Shown here piece after piece: positions 1-8,198 of a DNA stretch of 64,000 bases (its first letter is position 1; the number at the start of each line of letters is the position of its first letter). Position numbers and translations under genes: made by a program. Origin of the DNA: Methanoprimaticola sp047501175 (GTDB lineage Archaea > Thermoplasmatota > Thermoplasmata > Methanomassiliicoccales > Methanomethylophilaceae). The notes beneath the pieces are model-generated. The model saw nothing but the letters and a program-made list of their open reading frames with translations, did no database searches and had not been told where the DNA came from. The stretch covers positions 72,966 to 136,965 of the forward strand of contig NZ_JBEQWH010000006.1 of NCBI RefSeq assembly GCF_047501175.1. Direction: 5' to 3'.

Positions 1-13
1 GAGGCGTCATGTG

Positions 14-1222
14 ATGGCGGACATCAAGACGAGGATAGGGTTCGTGGCGGCCGTGGGCTCGCTCGTCATCCTGTACTTCGCTTCCGGTTCGCCGATATCG
101 CTGTACTCCATGTGGCAGGAGGAGCTCGGACTCACGCACGCCCAGCTCTCCATGGCGTCCATGTGGTACCTTCTGGGGACTGTGATCCCGCTGCTGTTCC
201 TCCCCCGCATATCGGACCATCTGGGAAGGCGTCCGGCGACCATCATGATCCTCCTGGTCTCCATGTGCGGGGTGGTCACGTTCATGATGGTCGACAGTCC
301 CGAGATGATAATGCTCGGGCGCCTGGTCCAGGGCATAGCCAGCGGTCTCGGGTCATCCACTGTCGCCGCCTATGTCGTGGACCTCTCGTCGGACCTCCCG
401 AGATGGGTCGGACCGATGATCACCAGCAGTGCGCCGACGCTCGGGCTGTCCATCGGGGCATTCGTCTCAGGCGGGCTGGTGAGCCATGCGGGCGTCCCAT
501 CAGCATCGTACTTCGAGGCGGTCATCGTCCTCGTGGCGATCTTCCTGGTGCTGGTACTGTTCTCCAAGGAGACCGTGTCCAGGGCCCCGGGCCTCATGAG
601 GTCCTTGGTGCCGAAGTTCACGCTCCCCGCACGTTCGGGGCGTCTGTTCGCCGCATGTGCCATGATCTTCGTCGGGACCTGGGCGGTCGGCGGTTTCTCG
701 CAGTCGTTCAGTGCCACGATCGCCTATGAGTATCTCGGGTCCACGGACGCGCTCGTCGCAGCGGTGGTGTTCACGTCGCTGCTCCTTCCGAACGCGGTCG
801 GAAGCTACTTCGCGAAGAGGTTCGAAGTGAGGCAGGCCCAGATGTGGGGCATGGGGGCGTATGTCGCATGCGCCGCACTGATGTGGGCATCCTTGGCGAT
901 GTTCCACAGCCTGTTGCTGTTCTGCACGTTCAGCGTCGTGGCGGGATTCGCACAGGGTATCGCTTTCGCCGCCGGGGTGACGGAACTCATGGGAAGGGCG
1001 ACGAAGGCTCAGAGGGCCGGCACGTTCTCGACGATCTACCTGATGTCCTACGGCGGTTCGGCCATACCCAATCTCATGGTCGGCATGGTCGCGGGGAACA
1101 CCCCTGTGGAGACGATCTTCTCATGGTACGTGATCATGCTCGCGGCGATGTTCGTCGTGCTGGCGGTGCTGGCGTCCAGACCGTATCCCAAGGCGGAGGC
1201 CTCGGAGGTCCTGGCATCCTGA
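14..1222 (+). CDS. MFS family transporter
   Basis: A roughly 402-residue membrane protein with about twelve hydrophobic helices, the usual size for a major facilitator. The cytoplasmic loop between helices 2 and 3 carries DHLGRR, the classic MFS motif A. The substrate cannot be read from sequence; the overall look is that of a drug or metabolite exporter. A GTG at 11 lies just upstream, but the ATG at 14 is preferred because GAGG at the window edge is at Shine-Dalgarno distance. The upstream context is cut off by the window. The 3' end overlaps the convergent methyltransferase gene by 89 nt. Confidence 0.87.
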   Translation: MADIKTRIGFVAAVGSLVILYFASGSPISLYSMWQEELGLTHAQLSMASMWYLLGTVIPLLFLPRISDHLGRRPATIMILLVSMCGVVTFMMVDSPEMIMLGRLVQGIASGLGSSTVAAYVVDLSSDLPRWVGPMITSSAPTLGLSIGAFVSGGLVSHAGVPSASYFEAVIVLVAIFLVLVLFSKETVSRAPGLMRSLVPKFTLPARSGRLFAACAMIFVGTWAVGGFSQSFSATIAYEYLGSTDALVAAVVFTSLLLPNAVGSYFAKRFEVRQAQMWGMGAYVACAALMWASLAMFHSLLLFCTFSVVAGFAQGIAFAAGVTELMGRATKAQRAGTFSTIYLMSYGGSAIPNLMVGMVAGNTPVETIFSWYVIMLAAMFVVLAVLASRPYPKAEASEVLAS

Positions 1223-1790
1223 ATCGGTGTCTCAGCTCGAGGACGGAGAGCTTCTCGAAGAACAGCTTCTGCTCGCCGATTATCTTCACGCCCCATCCAT
1301 CCAAGGCCATCTCGAGCTCGTGCCCGTCCATGAGGGACGAGACGACTATGACGATACGGCCCCCCGGTGCCAGGTGCACATCCGATCCCGACAGGAGCTC
1401 CGGCAGGGGTCCGAGACCGTCCGGGCCCCCGGACCACGCCTTGGCGAGCAGCCCCTCCTCGTCCACCGGCAGATACGGCAGGTTGAAGACGATCGTGTCG
1501 AACACGCCCTCCACGGTGGAGTACACATCGGTCTCGACGACATCCATGGAGATTCCCGCATCGTCCGCATTCCTGCGTGCGAGGTCCACGGCCTTCGGGT
1601 TTATGTCACCGGCGCAGACGACGCATCCGTTCTTCGCACAGTGTATGGATACGACGCCCGATCCGCATCCGACCTCCAACACCCTCTCGCCTTCGCGGAC
1701 GTCCATGGACTCGATCAGCAGGATGCTGTCCTCGGACGGGGGGTACACGTCCGGGTCGGATGCCATTCTGATCTCCGGATCGTACTTCAC
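1134..1790 (-). CDS. HemK/PrmC-like protein methyltransferase
   Basis: A class I SAM-dependent methyltransferase. The glycine-rich SAM loop LEVGCGSG lies at residues 38-45 and NLPY at 103-106; the latter is the NPPY-type motif of enzymes that methylate amide nitrogens, such as HemK/PrmC and archaeal/eukaryotic Mtq2. The likely substrate is the GGQ glutamine of release factor aRF1, as inferred from the family. The recognisable fold ends near ELRHRF; the last 28 residues are proline- and arginine-rich and lie antisense to the MFS gene, so the original stop was probably lost. It is the last gene of a three-gene minus-strand operon, 4 nt after the DoxX-like gene. Confidence 0.8.
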   Translation of the reverse strand: MKYDPEIRMASDPDVYPPSEDSILLIESMDVREGERVLEVGCGSGVVSIHCAKNGCVVCAGDINPKAVDLARRNADDAGISMDVVETDVYSTVEGVFDTIVFNLPYLPVDEEGLLAKAWSGGPDGLGPLPELLSGSDVHLAPGGRIVIVVSSLMDGHELEMALDGWGVKIIGEQKLFFEKLSVLELRHRFRMPGPPRPPPWDTVWTPAPPARRTSPRA

Positions 1791-1794
1791 GGCA

Positions 1795-2310
1795 TCACCA
1801 GAGCCACGATACGTCCTTGACTATCGGGAGGCGCTTCCACCTCTCGTTGAGGCCGTATGTCTCGAACCCGCCGAGCCAGTATATCGTGAGTACCGCCACC
1901 GCGTAGAGCACGTGGTAGTTCACGAGGGGATTGTCGTCGGGAGGCAGGTTGAGGGTGAACATCAAGAGGACCATCACGACCATCCCGATGGTCGACAGTT
2001 TGGAGGCTATGCCGAGCATCATGCCGATGCCCACGCCGAGCAGCCCCAGCATCAGGGCGATATCGATGACCGTGTTCCCTGCAAGCGCATTCCAGATCCC
2101 GGAGAACGGTCCCGAGACCAGTTCGGAAAGATAGTATTCCGTGGGGGACCCCCCGTTGATCATGGCGACATCGGGGGGAGAGGGATATCCTAGTCCGAAC
2201 ATCTTGTCCAGGAATGCCCAGATCATCATCCATCCCAGGATGATGCGCATCGCCGCGAGGCAGAGCGACCCCTTGTCACTCGGTTCGGACAGTTGTATCA
2301 TGGCCCTCAC
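1795..2310 (-). CDS. DoxX/DoxD-like four-helix membrane protein
   Basis: A 171-residue integral membrane protein with four predicted helices and a conserved-looking first helix (MRIILGWMMIWAFLDKMFGLG). That arrangement is typical of the DoxX/DoxD superfamily, which includes the thiosulfate:quinone oxidoreductase subunit and many uncharacterised redox-linked membrane proteins. No catalytic residues can be assigned. Its start overlaps the stop of the upstream anchored protein by 4 nt (ATGA), so the two are probably translationally coupled. The function is uncertain; the family assignment rests on topology and the first-helix pattern. Confidence 0.6.
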   Translation of the reverse strand: MRAMIQLSEPSDKGSLCLAAMRIILGWMMIWAFLDKMFGLGYPSPPDVAMINGGSPTEYYLSELVSGPFSGIWNALAGNTVIDIALMLGLLGVGIGMMLGIASKLSTIGMVVMVLLMFTLNLPPDDNPLVNYHVLYAVAVLTIYWLGGFETYGLNERWKRLPIVKDVSWLW

Positions 2311-2711
2311 ACCAGTTCGATGTCCCCGCTCATCTTCTCGACCAGGACGGACTCGATGCCGAACTCGGTCTTGGCGTGGTCCACGAGCTTGTCTATGAAC
2401 GCACCGTCCGTGAACGCGATCATGACGACGAGGGTCCTCTCGTCATGTATGGGATTGCCGTCGGGTCCGATGTATCCTCCCTCCGCCCAATGCATGGTGT
2501 ATCCGAACCCGTTGTCGATGATGAAGCCCTTGATGGCCGTCTCGAACGCGTCGTAGCTCTCTTCGGTTCCATCGTTTATGCCGAAGTACAGGGTGTACTT
2601 CGTGTCCATGTCCCCGTCGTCGGACTGGGAGAACCAGATGGATGCCCCTCCTATGACGATGGATATGCAGATCAGGACGATGGATGCTTTCAGCAAGGTG
2701 TCGCTGTCCAT
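2307..2711 (-). CDS. Membrane-anchored small extracytoplasmic protein
   Basis: A 134-residue protein with one N-terminal hydrophobic helix (residues 7-27) and an acidic, soluble extracytoplasmic domain containing LYFGIND. The domain loosely recalls the DUF3574 pattern, but I cannot assign the family firmly. It begins the operon with the DoxX-like and HemK-like genes. The palindromic TATA element GGTTATAACC at 2732-2741 lies about 25-30 nt before the ATG, so the transcript is probably leaderless. No catalytic motif is visible. Confidence 0.6.
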   Translation of the reverse strand: MDSDTLLKASIVLICISIVIGGASIWFSQSDDGDMDTKYTLYFGINDGTEESYDAFETAIKGFIIDNGFGYTMHWAEGGYIGPDGNPIHDERTLVVMIAFTDGAFIDKLVDHAKTEFGIESVLVEKMSGDIELV

Positions 2712-2731
2712 GCCCCTTTGACGAATTTTCG

Positions 2732-2741
2732 GGTTATAACC
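2732..2741 (-). promoter_or_regulatory. Palindromic TATA element of the 2711 operon
   Basis: GGTTATAACC is a perfect 10-bp palindrome centred about 26 nt upstream of the ATG at 2711, the normal archaeal TATA-to-start distance. Because it is symmetrical it could in principle direct TBP binding both ways. Confidence 0.45.
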
Positions 2742-2804
2742 GTTGGCATCGGGTGACTGGCCTTGACGGCTATAAAGAAATAATTGTCGGCCATATGGGA
2801 TCGT

Positions 2805-3250
2805 ATGAACCGTATGGCTATTGCCCTTGCAGCGGTGGTGGTCATCGTCCTCGTCGCAGGTACCCTGGTGACCTTCGGGATAGGGTCGATCCTCAGCGAT
2901 GACGAACCTCGCGAATACACGGTCGAGGGCAGGGTCGGCGACCTGGAGGTTACCGGGAGCGTGGTCTGCGAGGACACGGGGGAGTCCGGGATCGAGAACG
3001 TCCTGAGATTCACATACAGGCTGACATACGGGGCGAGACCCACGTCTCCGAGTCGTACCTCATCGTAGGCGGTGACGGGATGCCGAACGGGGACCTCAAC
3101 ACCTTTGTCGGGCAGAGGTCCGTGAACGGGGAGACGGTAGACGTCTGGCAGGCCGACGTCCATCCAGGGTATGCATTCTGCCTTTCCACGGACAACTCCA
3201 TCGTTGCGATCGTCATCACGATCGACGGGGACGAGCTGGTCGCCCTGTGA
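2805..3250 (+). pseudogene. Frameshifted membrane-anchored small protein
   Basis: The first frame (ATG at 2805; TTG possible at 2784) encodes an N-terminal hydrophobic anchor and an acidic domain, then reaches TAG at 3066. From about 3029 the frame one base back continues as plausible protein (GETHVSESYLIVGGDG onward) to TGA at 3248-3250. A one-base deletion in the CGGGG run near 3029-3034 explains both. Joined, the product would be about 148 residues: one membrane anchor plus a beta-rich extracytoplasmic domain. A TATA-like TATAAA at 2771-2776 supports expression. It may be a true pseudogene or an assembly error. I do not recognise the family. Confidence 0.6.
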
Positions 3251-3271
3251 GGCGGGCCTTCCGGCCGCGCC

Positions 3272-4651
3272 TCAGGCGATGTAGAAGAACTTCTCGATGT
3301 CCGAGACCTCGTCCGAGTAGTCCTCGGACGCGAAGGTATCGAAGTAGTGGTTGAACAGGTCCTCGTAGTCTATCCCCGCGGATTCGGCGATCTCCGGGTA
3401 CATCGCGCAGACGTAGAACGCGAGCTCGACCACGTACAGCGGACTGTTGCCTGTCTCCCTGGCCATGGCGAGGTACCTGACGTCCGTGTCGGAGGACGCC
3501 AGCATCTCCTTGTCGGCCTCCACGCAGTCCTTCAGCGAGTACTGTCCCCTCATCCCGTCGTGCGCATTGTCCATGTAGAACATCCTCCCGTGCTTGGAGT
3601 TCTCCTTGACGACGGTGATGACCTGCTCGGGAGTAAGCGTCTGATAGTTCTTGCCGAGCGTCGGGCTGTGCTGCCCCACCGCATGCACCCCCACCCATTC
3701 GGCGTGGATGTTGTTGGTGTTGTCCTTGCCGGTGATGCTGATGCCTCCTGTGGAGTACAGGGGTGACGAGCGGGCCATCATGAATGCTTCCTTCTCATCG
3801 TCCGTCAGCGATGCGGTGGCATCCACGAGGGTGCTCAGGACCGAGTCGTGCCATTCCAGATACTTGTACGTCTTGGACATGTCCCCTTGCAGGAGGTATG
3901 CGAACATCAGGATGGAGCGGTCGATGTGCTCGTTCGGATAGTCGACACCGCTGTTGTCGGCGGTGGATATGAACATGACATCTACCCCCGCAGGGTTCAG
4001 CTTCGAGTTGGAGATCCTGTCCGCCTCCTTGTCGCAGTACCCCACGACGTACACGTCGATGCCGGCGCCGATGATCTTCTCGTAGTTCGGCGATTCGGTC
4101 GTCCCATAGGACTCCGAGCTGCGGAAGTTGGAGTTCATGACGTTCCAATACTTCTCGATGGTCGTGTCAACCATGTCGACCTTCCCGCACACGCCCGTGA
4201 CGTCTGCGGTGTATGCCCCGCTGCAGTAGCCTATGGCGACGGAGTCGACCGGCCAGGTGACCTTGGCGTTCAGGAAGTAGTTGTCGATGTAGTACACGTC
4301 CATCATGTTCCCGAGGATCATGCTCCTGACGTGTGCGATGTCCGATGCGTCCACGGAGCCGTCCAGGTTCGCATCGCTGAGCTGCGTGGGACCTCTCGTT
4401 CCGGCGATGACCTCCTCCAGGTACCTCACGTCCGCGTCGTCTATCACATCGTCCTCGTTCGCATTGCCGTACACCCAGAGGCGGGAGCCCTGGTCGGGGA
4501 AGTCGTCCTCGGACACCTCGTCCCCGACGAGCAGTCCGCTATCGGCCTCGGCGTGGTGGTGATACTTCTCATTCTCCGCACGCACGTACATCAGCGATCC
4601 CGCCAGGATCACGAAGACGACCAGTGCCAGGATGGCGTATTTGTGTCTCAT
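3272..4651 (-). CDS. ABC transporter substrate-binding protein with dockerin-like EF-hand pair
   Basis: A 459-residue extracytoplasmic binding protein for the adjacent FecCD/ATPase importer, so the substrate is probably an iron chelate, cobalamin or similar. Residues 5-24 form a signal anchor. Residues 63-74 and 93-104 are two calcium-loop repeats with D/N at positions 1, 3, 5, 9 and 12, each followed by a short helix (VRYLEEVIAG; AHVRSMILG), the arrangement of a type I dockerin. The rest resembles a periplasmic binding fold (DSVAIGYCSGAY; YEKIIGAGIDVYVVGY). It is the last gene of the operon, 1 nt after the ATPase gene. Confidence 0.82.
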   Translation of the reverse strand: MRHKYAILALVVFVILAGSLMYVRAENEKYHHHAEADSGLLVGDEVSEDDFPDQGSRLWVYGNANEDDVIDDADVRYLEEVIAGTRGPTQLSDANLDGSVDASDIAHVRSMILGNMMDVYYIDNYFLNAKVTWPVDSVAIGYCSGAYTADVTGVCGKVDMVDTTIEKYWNVMNSNFRSSESYGTTESPNYEKIIGAGIDVYVVGYCDKEADRISNSKLNPAGVDVMFISTADNSGVDYPNEHIDRSILMFAYLLQGDMSKTYKYLEWHDSVLSTLVDATASLTDDEKEAFMMARSSPLYSTGGISITGKDNTNNIHAEWVGVHAVGQHSPTLGKNYQTLTPEQVITVVKENSKHGRMFYMDNAHDGMRGQYSLKDCVEADKEMLASSDTDVRYLAMARETGNSPLYVVELAFYVCAMYPEIAESAGIDYEDLFNHYFDTFASEDYSDEVSDIEKFFYIA

Positions 4652-4652
4652 C

Positions 4653-5420
4653 TCAATCGACCTCCGGCAGAAGGATCACGTGTGGGGACCCCTCGACGTC
4701 TATCACCTTTGACCGCACACCGTACACGGTCGAGATGTTCGATTCCGTCATCACCTCATGGGACGTGCCGTCCGCGATGATGCCTCCGTCGCACATCATG
4801 ATTATGCGGTCCGCGAAGGCGGACGTTATGTTCAGGTCATGGCACACCATGAGCACGATCACCCCGTTCTCCCTCGCGTACCCCCTCAGGAACCTCATGA
4901 CATCCATCTGGTTCTTCACATCCAGATTGGATGTCGGTTCGTCCAGTATCAGGATCTCGGGCTGCTGTGCCAGACCCCTTGCGATCATGACCCTCTGCAG
5001 CTGACCCGAGCTCAGTTCGCCCAGGTCCTTGTCGGACAGGTCCTGCAGGTCCATGCGTGTGATGATGGAGTCCACGATGTCCAGGTCCTCGTCCGATGTG
5101 CTCCACTGGGCGTGGGGGAACCTGCCCATGAGCACGGTCTCCGACACCGTCGTCCTGAACGTGGTGGTGGCATGGTTCGGGACGAATGCCATCTTCCTGG
5201 CGACGTCCATCAGCCTCATGCCGGACAGGTCGGTCCCATCCAGTAGGACGGTGCCTCCCGTAGGTCTGAGGAGCCTGTTGAGGCACTTCACCAGGGTGGT
5301 CTTCCCCACCCCGTTGGGTCCGAGGATGCATACGAGCTCGGGTCTGTCCAGGTCGAATCCGATCCCGGAGAAGAGCGGGGTCTGGCCGTAGGAGAACGAC
5401 AGGTCCCTGACGGACATCAT
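4653..5420 (-). CDS. Iron/cobalamin-type ABC importer ATPase
   Basis: A 255-residue ATPase of the FecE/BtuD type that powers the neighbouring permease. Walker A is GPNGVGKT at residues 34-41, the ABC signature is LSSGQ near 140 and Walker B is ILILDEPTSNLD. The start is ATG at 5420, which overlaps the permease stop by 4 nt (ATGA), implying coupled translation. The order permease-ATPase-binding protein makes a complete metal-chelate uptake operon. Confidence 0.9.
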   Translation of the reverse strand: MMSVRDLSFSYGQTPLFSGIGFDLDRPELVCILGPNGVGKTTLVKCLNRLLRPTGGTVLLDGTDLSGMRLMDVARKMAFVPNHATTTFRTTVSETVLMGRFPHAQWSTSDEDLDIVDSIITRMDLQDLSDKDLGELSSGQLQRVMIARGLAQQPEILILDEPTSNLDVKNQMDVMRFLRGYARENGVIVLMVCHDLNITSAFADRIIMMCDGGIIADGTSHEVMTESNISTVYGVRSKVIDVEGSPHVILLPEVD

Positions 5421-6481
5421 CGGGACCAGGCCTCCTTGTTGCTCCTGAGTATCAGGAACATGAACAGCGGTCCGCCTATGCAGGCGGTGACGACCCCCAC
5501 GGGGAGCATGAGGTCGGAGACGGTCCTGGAGAGTATGTCCGCGGCGAGCAGCAGGAGCGCACCTATCGCGGCGGAGGCGGGGAGCAGGAACCTGTTGTCG
5601 GAGCCCACCAGCAGTCTGGCTATGTGTGGGGACACGAGTCCGACGAACCCTATGATCCCGGTGAAGCTGACCACGGAGGCCGCGACAACGGTCACCAGTA
5701 TCAGGATCAGGAGCCGTTCGGTGTCCACGTTCACGCCCAGGGTCTTCGCGCTCTCGTCCCCCGCACCGATCACGTTGAGGCGGTTGGCCAGGAGCTGCAG
5801 TGTGATCACGCCGAATGCGGTTATCAGGAAGATTATGAGGAGATTGCCATAGGTAAGGCTGTCCAGGGTCCCGACCATCCATTTGTACACCACGGACAGG
5901 TCCTCCGGCTCCGCCACTATCATGAACAGCTGGGTGAGGGCGTTGAAAAGGTACATCAGGGATGTCCCGCACAGGATCATCATGGTCGGCGTCGCACGTC
6001 TGAACTTGCTGAGGAAGATGATTATCGCCGTGGGGATCATCGCGAACACGAACGCGTTGATCACGACACCACCGCCTGCGAGCAGTTCGATACCGAGGAT
6101 GAGGGCGAGCGCGGCCCCGAATCCAGCTCCAGAGGATATCCCCATGGTGTACGGGTCTGCCAGGGGGTTCTTCAGGATGCTCTGCATGGCGACACCGCAG
6201 ATCGCGAACGCCACTCCGCACACTATCGCACCCAGGATCCTGGGCAACCTGAGCTGCAGGACGACATGTGCGGCCTCCGCGTCCGTTTGCGGCATGTTGA
6301 TCAGGGCATTCCACAGGATGTGGTATACTTCGGAGAAGGTCAGGGGGTACGGCCCTAGGGTTATGGCATATATGGATACGAACAGACAGGCCAATATGCA
6401 CCCTGCAATGAACAGCACCTTGTAGGAGACCATCCTGCGATATGTGCTCCTGAATCCGCTTCCGCCCTCTTCTTCCATCAT
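5417..6481 (-). CDS. FecCD-family ABC importer permease
   Basis: A roughly 354-residue permease with about ten transmembrane helices. It has hallmark FecCD sequences: LRLPRILGA, then NPLADPYTMGISSGA, and GFVGLVSPHIARLLVG, the region that contacts the ATPase. It imports iron siderophores, haem, cobalamin or related chelates; the exact substrate is unknown. The ATG at 6481 is preferred over a TTG at 6490 because an AT-rich TATA element (minus strand AAAATAAAATT, about 6502-6512) lies at the right distance. It is the first gene of the uptake operon. Confidence 0.9.
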   Translation of the reverse strand: MMEEEGGSGFRSTYRRMVSYKVLFIAGCILACLFVSIYAITLGPYPLTFSEVYHILWNALINMPQTDAEAAHVVLQLRLPRILGAIVCGVAFAICGVAMQSILKNPLADPYTMGISSGAGFGAALALILGIELLAGGGVVINAFVFAMIPTAIIIFLSKFRRATPTMMILCGTSLMYLFNALTQLFMIVAEPEDLSVVYKWMVGTLDSLTYGNLLIIFLITAFGVITLQLLANRLNVIGAGDESAKTLGVNVDTERLLILILVTVVAASVVSFTGIIGFVGLVSPHIARLLVGSDNRFLLPASAAIGALLLLAADILSRTVSDLMLPVGVVTACIGGPLFMFLILRSNKEAWSR

Positions 6482-6493
6482 CGAGACCAACCA

Positions 6494-6638
6494 GTGTTAC
6501 TAATTTTATTTTCTTATGCATCATTATCTGCGTGGGATATTAAAGGTTTGTCCGAGAATCGGAGAGATCGACGCATAATCCGTGTTTTTCATGGTATCGG
6601 TCGACATTAGGTAACATTAAATGGATAATCGTGTTACC
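6494..6638. promoter_or_regulatory. Divergent promoter region with repeated GTAACAY motif
   Basis: Between the importer operon and the methyltransferase at 6647 the motif GTAACAY occurs three times: minus strand 6494-6500 (ATTAGTAACAC), plus strand 6611-6617 (ATTAGGTAACAT) and minus strand 6631-6638 (GGTAACAC). The second and third form an inverted repeat, GGTAAC/GTTACC, around the TATA-like ATTAAAT of the methyltransferase. The first lies between the importer's TATA element and its start codon. The positions suit a repressor acting on both promoters. Confidence 0.5.
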
Positions 6639-6646
6639 GCTATCCG

Positions 6647-7381
6647 ATGACCCGCTTGGATGACATCGGTGGATATTGGACGCTTCGTGCGGAGGGATAC
6701 TCCGAGGATATCGCCGAGTCCATAGATTCCGGCCGTTCGAACCATTGGCTCAACATCATGAAGGAGCAGTTCGAGGACGACAGGAAGCTGAAGGTCCTCG
6801 ACATAGGGACCGGGCCCGGTTTCTTTCCCATAGTCCTCGGTCGCGAGGGCCACGACATCACGGCGATAGACTATTCTCCGGGCATGCTCGAGCAGGCCGC
6901 CGAGAATTGCAGGAAGTACGGGGTCGAGGCAAAGCTGATGAGGATGGACGCCCAGCATCTGGAGTTCGAGGACGGACAGTTCGACCTGGTCGTCTCACGC
7001 AACGTGGTGTGGAACCTGGAGGACCCTCTCGGAGCATATCGCGAATGGCTCAGGGTGGTGAAGGATGGTGGGAAGCTGATGATATTCGACGGGAACCACT
7101 ATCTCCATCTGTATGACCGAGAGTTCAGGGAGGCAGGCGGCGGGAAGGATGCCGAGAAGCATCCTTGCATCAAAGGTGTCGATCCCACGATAATCCGGGA
7201 CATAGCCAAGGAGTTGCCGCTCAGCAGGGAGAGGCGCCCCCAGTGGGACCTCGACAACCTCATAGAGCTCGGTGTCCAGAAGGTGCTCATAGAGACCGAT
7301 GGTCGCGATTCGTTCAGGATCGAGAAGGACGGGAACACGATCTATCTGCCGTTCTCGTTCTTCATCAGCGTGACGAAGTGA
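6647..7381 (+). CDS. Class I SAM-dependent methyltransferase
   Basis: A 244-residue methyltransferase of the UbiE/type 11 class. The SAM loop LDIGTGPG lies at residues 51-58, an acidic strand end at DYSPGML follows, and the post-II region is FDLVVSRNVVWNLEDP. The substrate is unknown. It is transcribed divergently from the chelate importer and shares the GTAACAY promoter motif with it. It could therefore modify the imported cofactor or chelate, or a metallophore; this is inference. The ATG at 6647 follows the TATA-like ATTAAAT by about 28 nt. The 3' end overlaps the convergent methyltransferase gene by 17 nt. Confidence 0.8.
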   Translation: MTRLDDIGGYWTLRAEGYSEDIAESIDSGRSNHWLNIMKEQFEDDRKLKVLDIGTGPGFFPIVLGREGHDITAIDYSPGMLEQAAENCRKYGVEAKLMRMDAQHLEFEDGQFDLVVSRNVVWNLEDPLGAYREWLRVVKDGGKLMIFDGNHYLHLYDREFREAGGGKDAEKHPCIKGVDPTIIRDIAKELPLSRERRPQWDLDNLIELGVQKVLIETDGRDSFRIEKDGNTIYLPFSFFISVTK

Positions 7382-8111
7382 TACCTTTCCTCGCGGTCAC
7401 CGTGAAATGGTCGTTGGTGAACCCATAGGCGTAGTAGCGGGTGCCATGCAGGACCTTCTTCTGGACACCATGGATCACATGTATGTCCCGGAATCCGGCG
7501 TTTTCCAGCATCCTCATGTCGTCAGAGGGACGGTCCGCCGTGCGGGACCAAAGATCGGATCCCCTGAACTCGGGGTCGTCGTCATCGCATGAGGATCTGT
7601 TTCCGCAGAGGTTCAGGAACATGTCGGAGATCCTGCACCGGAGCGGCGTGGAGAGCGGGTCGTTGAACCAGTCGCCGTCCGTGTATGCCAGTATGCCGTC
7701 GTCCTTCAGGACCCTGCTCCATTCGGAGATGACCTTCTCCGGGTCCGGGACGGTCCAGAGCATGTAATCGCTCACCACGGCATCGAACTCGCGGTCCGGA
7801 ATGTCGAGGCACATCGCATCGCCCTTGCGGAAGTCTATGCTGAGCCCTGCGGTCTCCGCGTTCCTTCTTGCACAGGACAGCATCTCGTCCGAGAGGTCGA
7901 CGGACGTGACCCTGTGCCCGAGCTCGGCCAGCTGCATCGACACGATCCCCGGGCCGCATCCAACGTCCAGGATGTTCAGCGGGGCATCCCCGAGTATGGA
8001 CGTGAAGTGGTCCTGCCATGCCCTCCGTTCCTTCAGGTCGGCGAACCCCTTGACGACGAAATCGTTGTAGGATGCCGAACGGCGATTCCAATGTGCTTCG
8101 ATGCAGTCCAT
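7365..8111 (-). CDS. Class I SAM-dependent methyltransferase
   Basis: A second UbiE-type methyltransferase of about 248 residues, with LDVGCGPG at 48-55 and FDAVVSDYMLWTVPDP after the SAM core, the same layout as the enzyme encoded at 6647. The two converge tail to tail and probably belong to one paralogous group. The ATG at 8111 is chosen over 8129 because the TATA-like TTTTTAAATT (about 8135-8146 on the minus strand) would place the transcript start almost at 8111. A link to the chelate importer is suggested by position only. Confidence 0.78.
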   Translation of the reverse strand: MDCIEAHWNRRSASYNDFVVKGFADLKERRAWQDHFTSILGDAPLNILDVGCGPGIVSMQLAELGHRVTSVDLSDEMLSCARRNAETAGLSIDFRKGDAMCLDIPDREFDAVVSDYMLWTVPDPEKVISEWSRVLKDDGILAYTDGDWFNDPLSTPLRCRISDMFLNLCGNRSSCDDDDPEFRGSDLWSRTADRPSDDMRMLENAGFRDIHVIHGVQKKVLHGTRYYAYGFTNDHFTVTARKGITSSR

Positions 8112-8198
8112 CAGGACGACGTATCGCATAAGAATTTAAAAAACGTATTACTTGACGGTCGGGCAAACGTTAAACCGCTCATACACACTGGTCGCATC

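Noticed and set aside
2805..3250. Pyrrolysine read-through of the TAG at 3066.
   Set aside because: The protein-like continuation is in a different frame from the TAG, so a frameshift, not stop-codon decoding, explains it.
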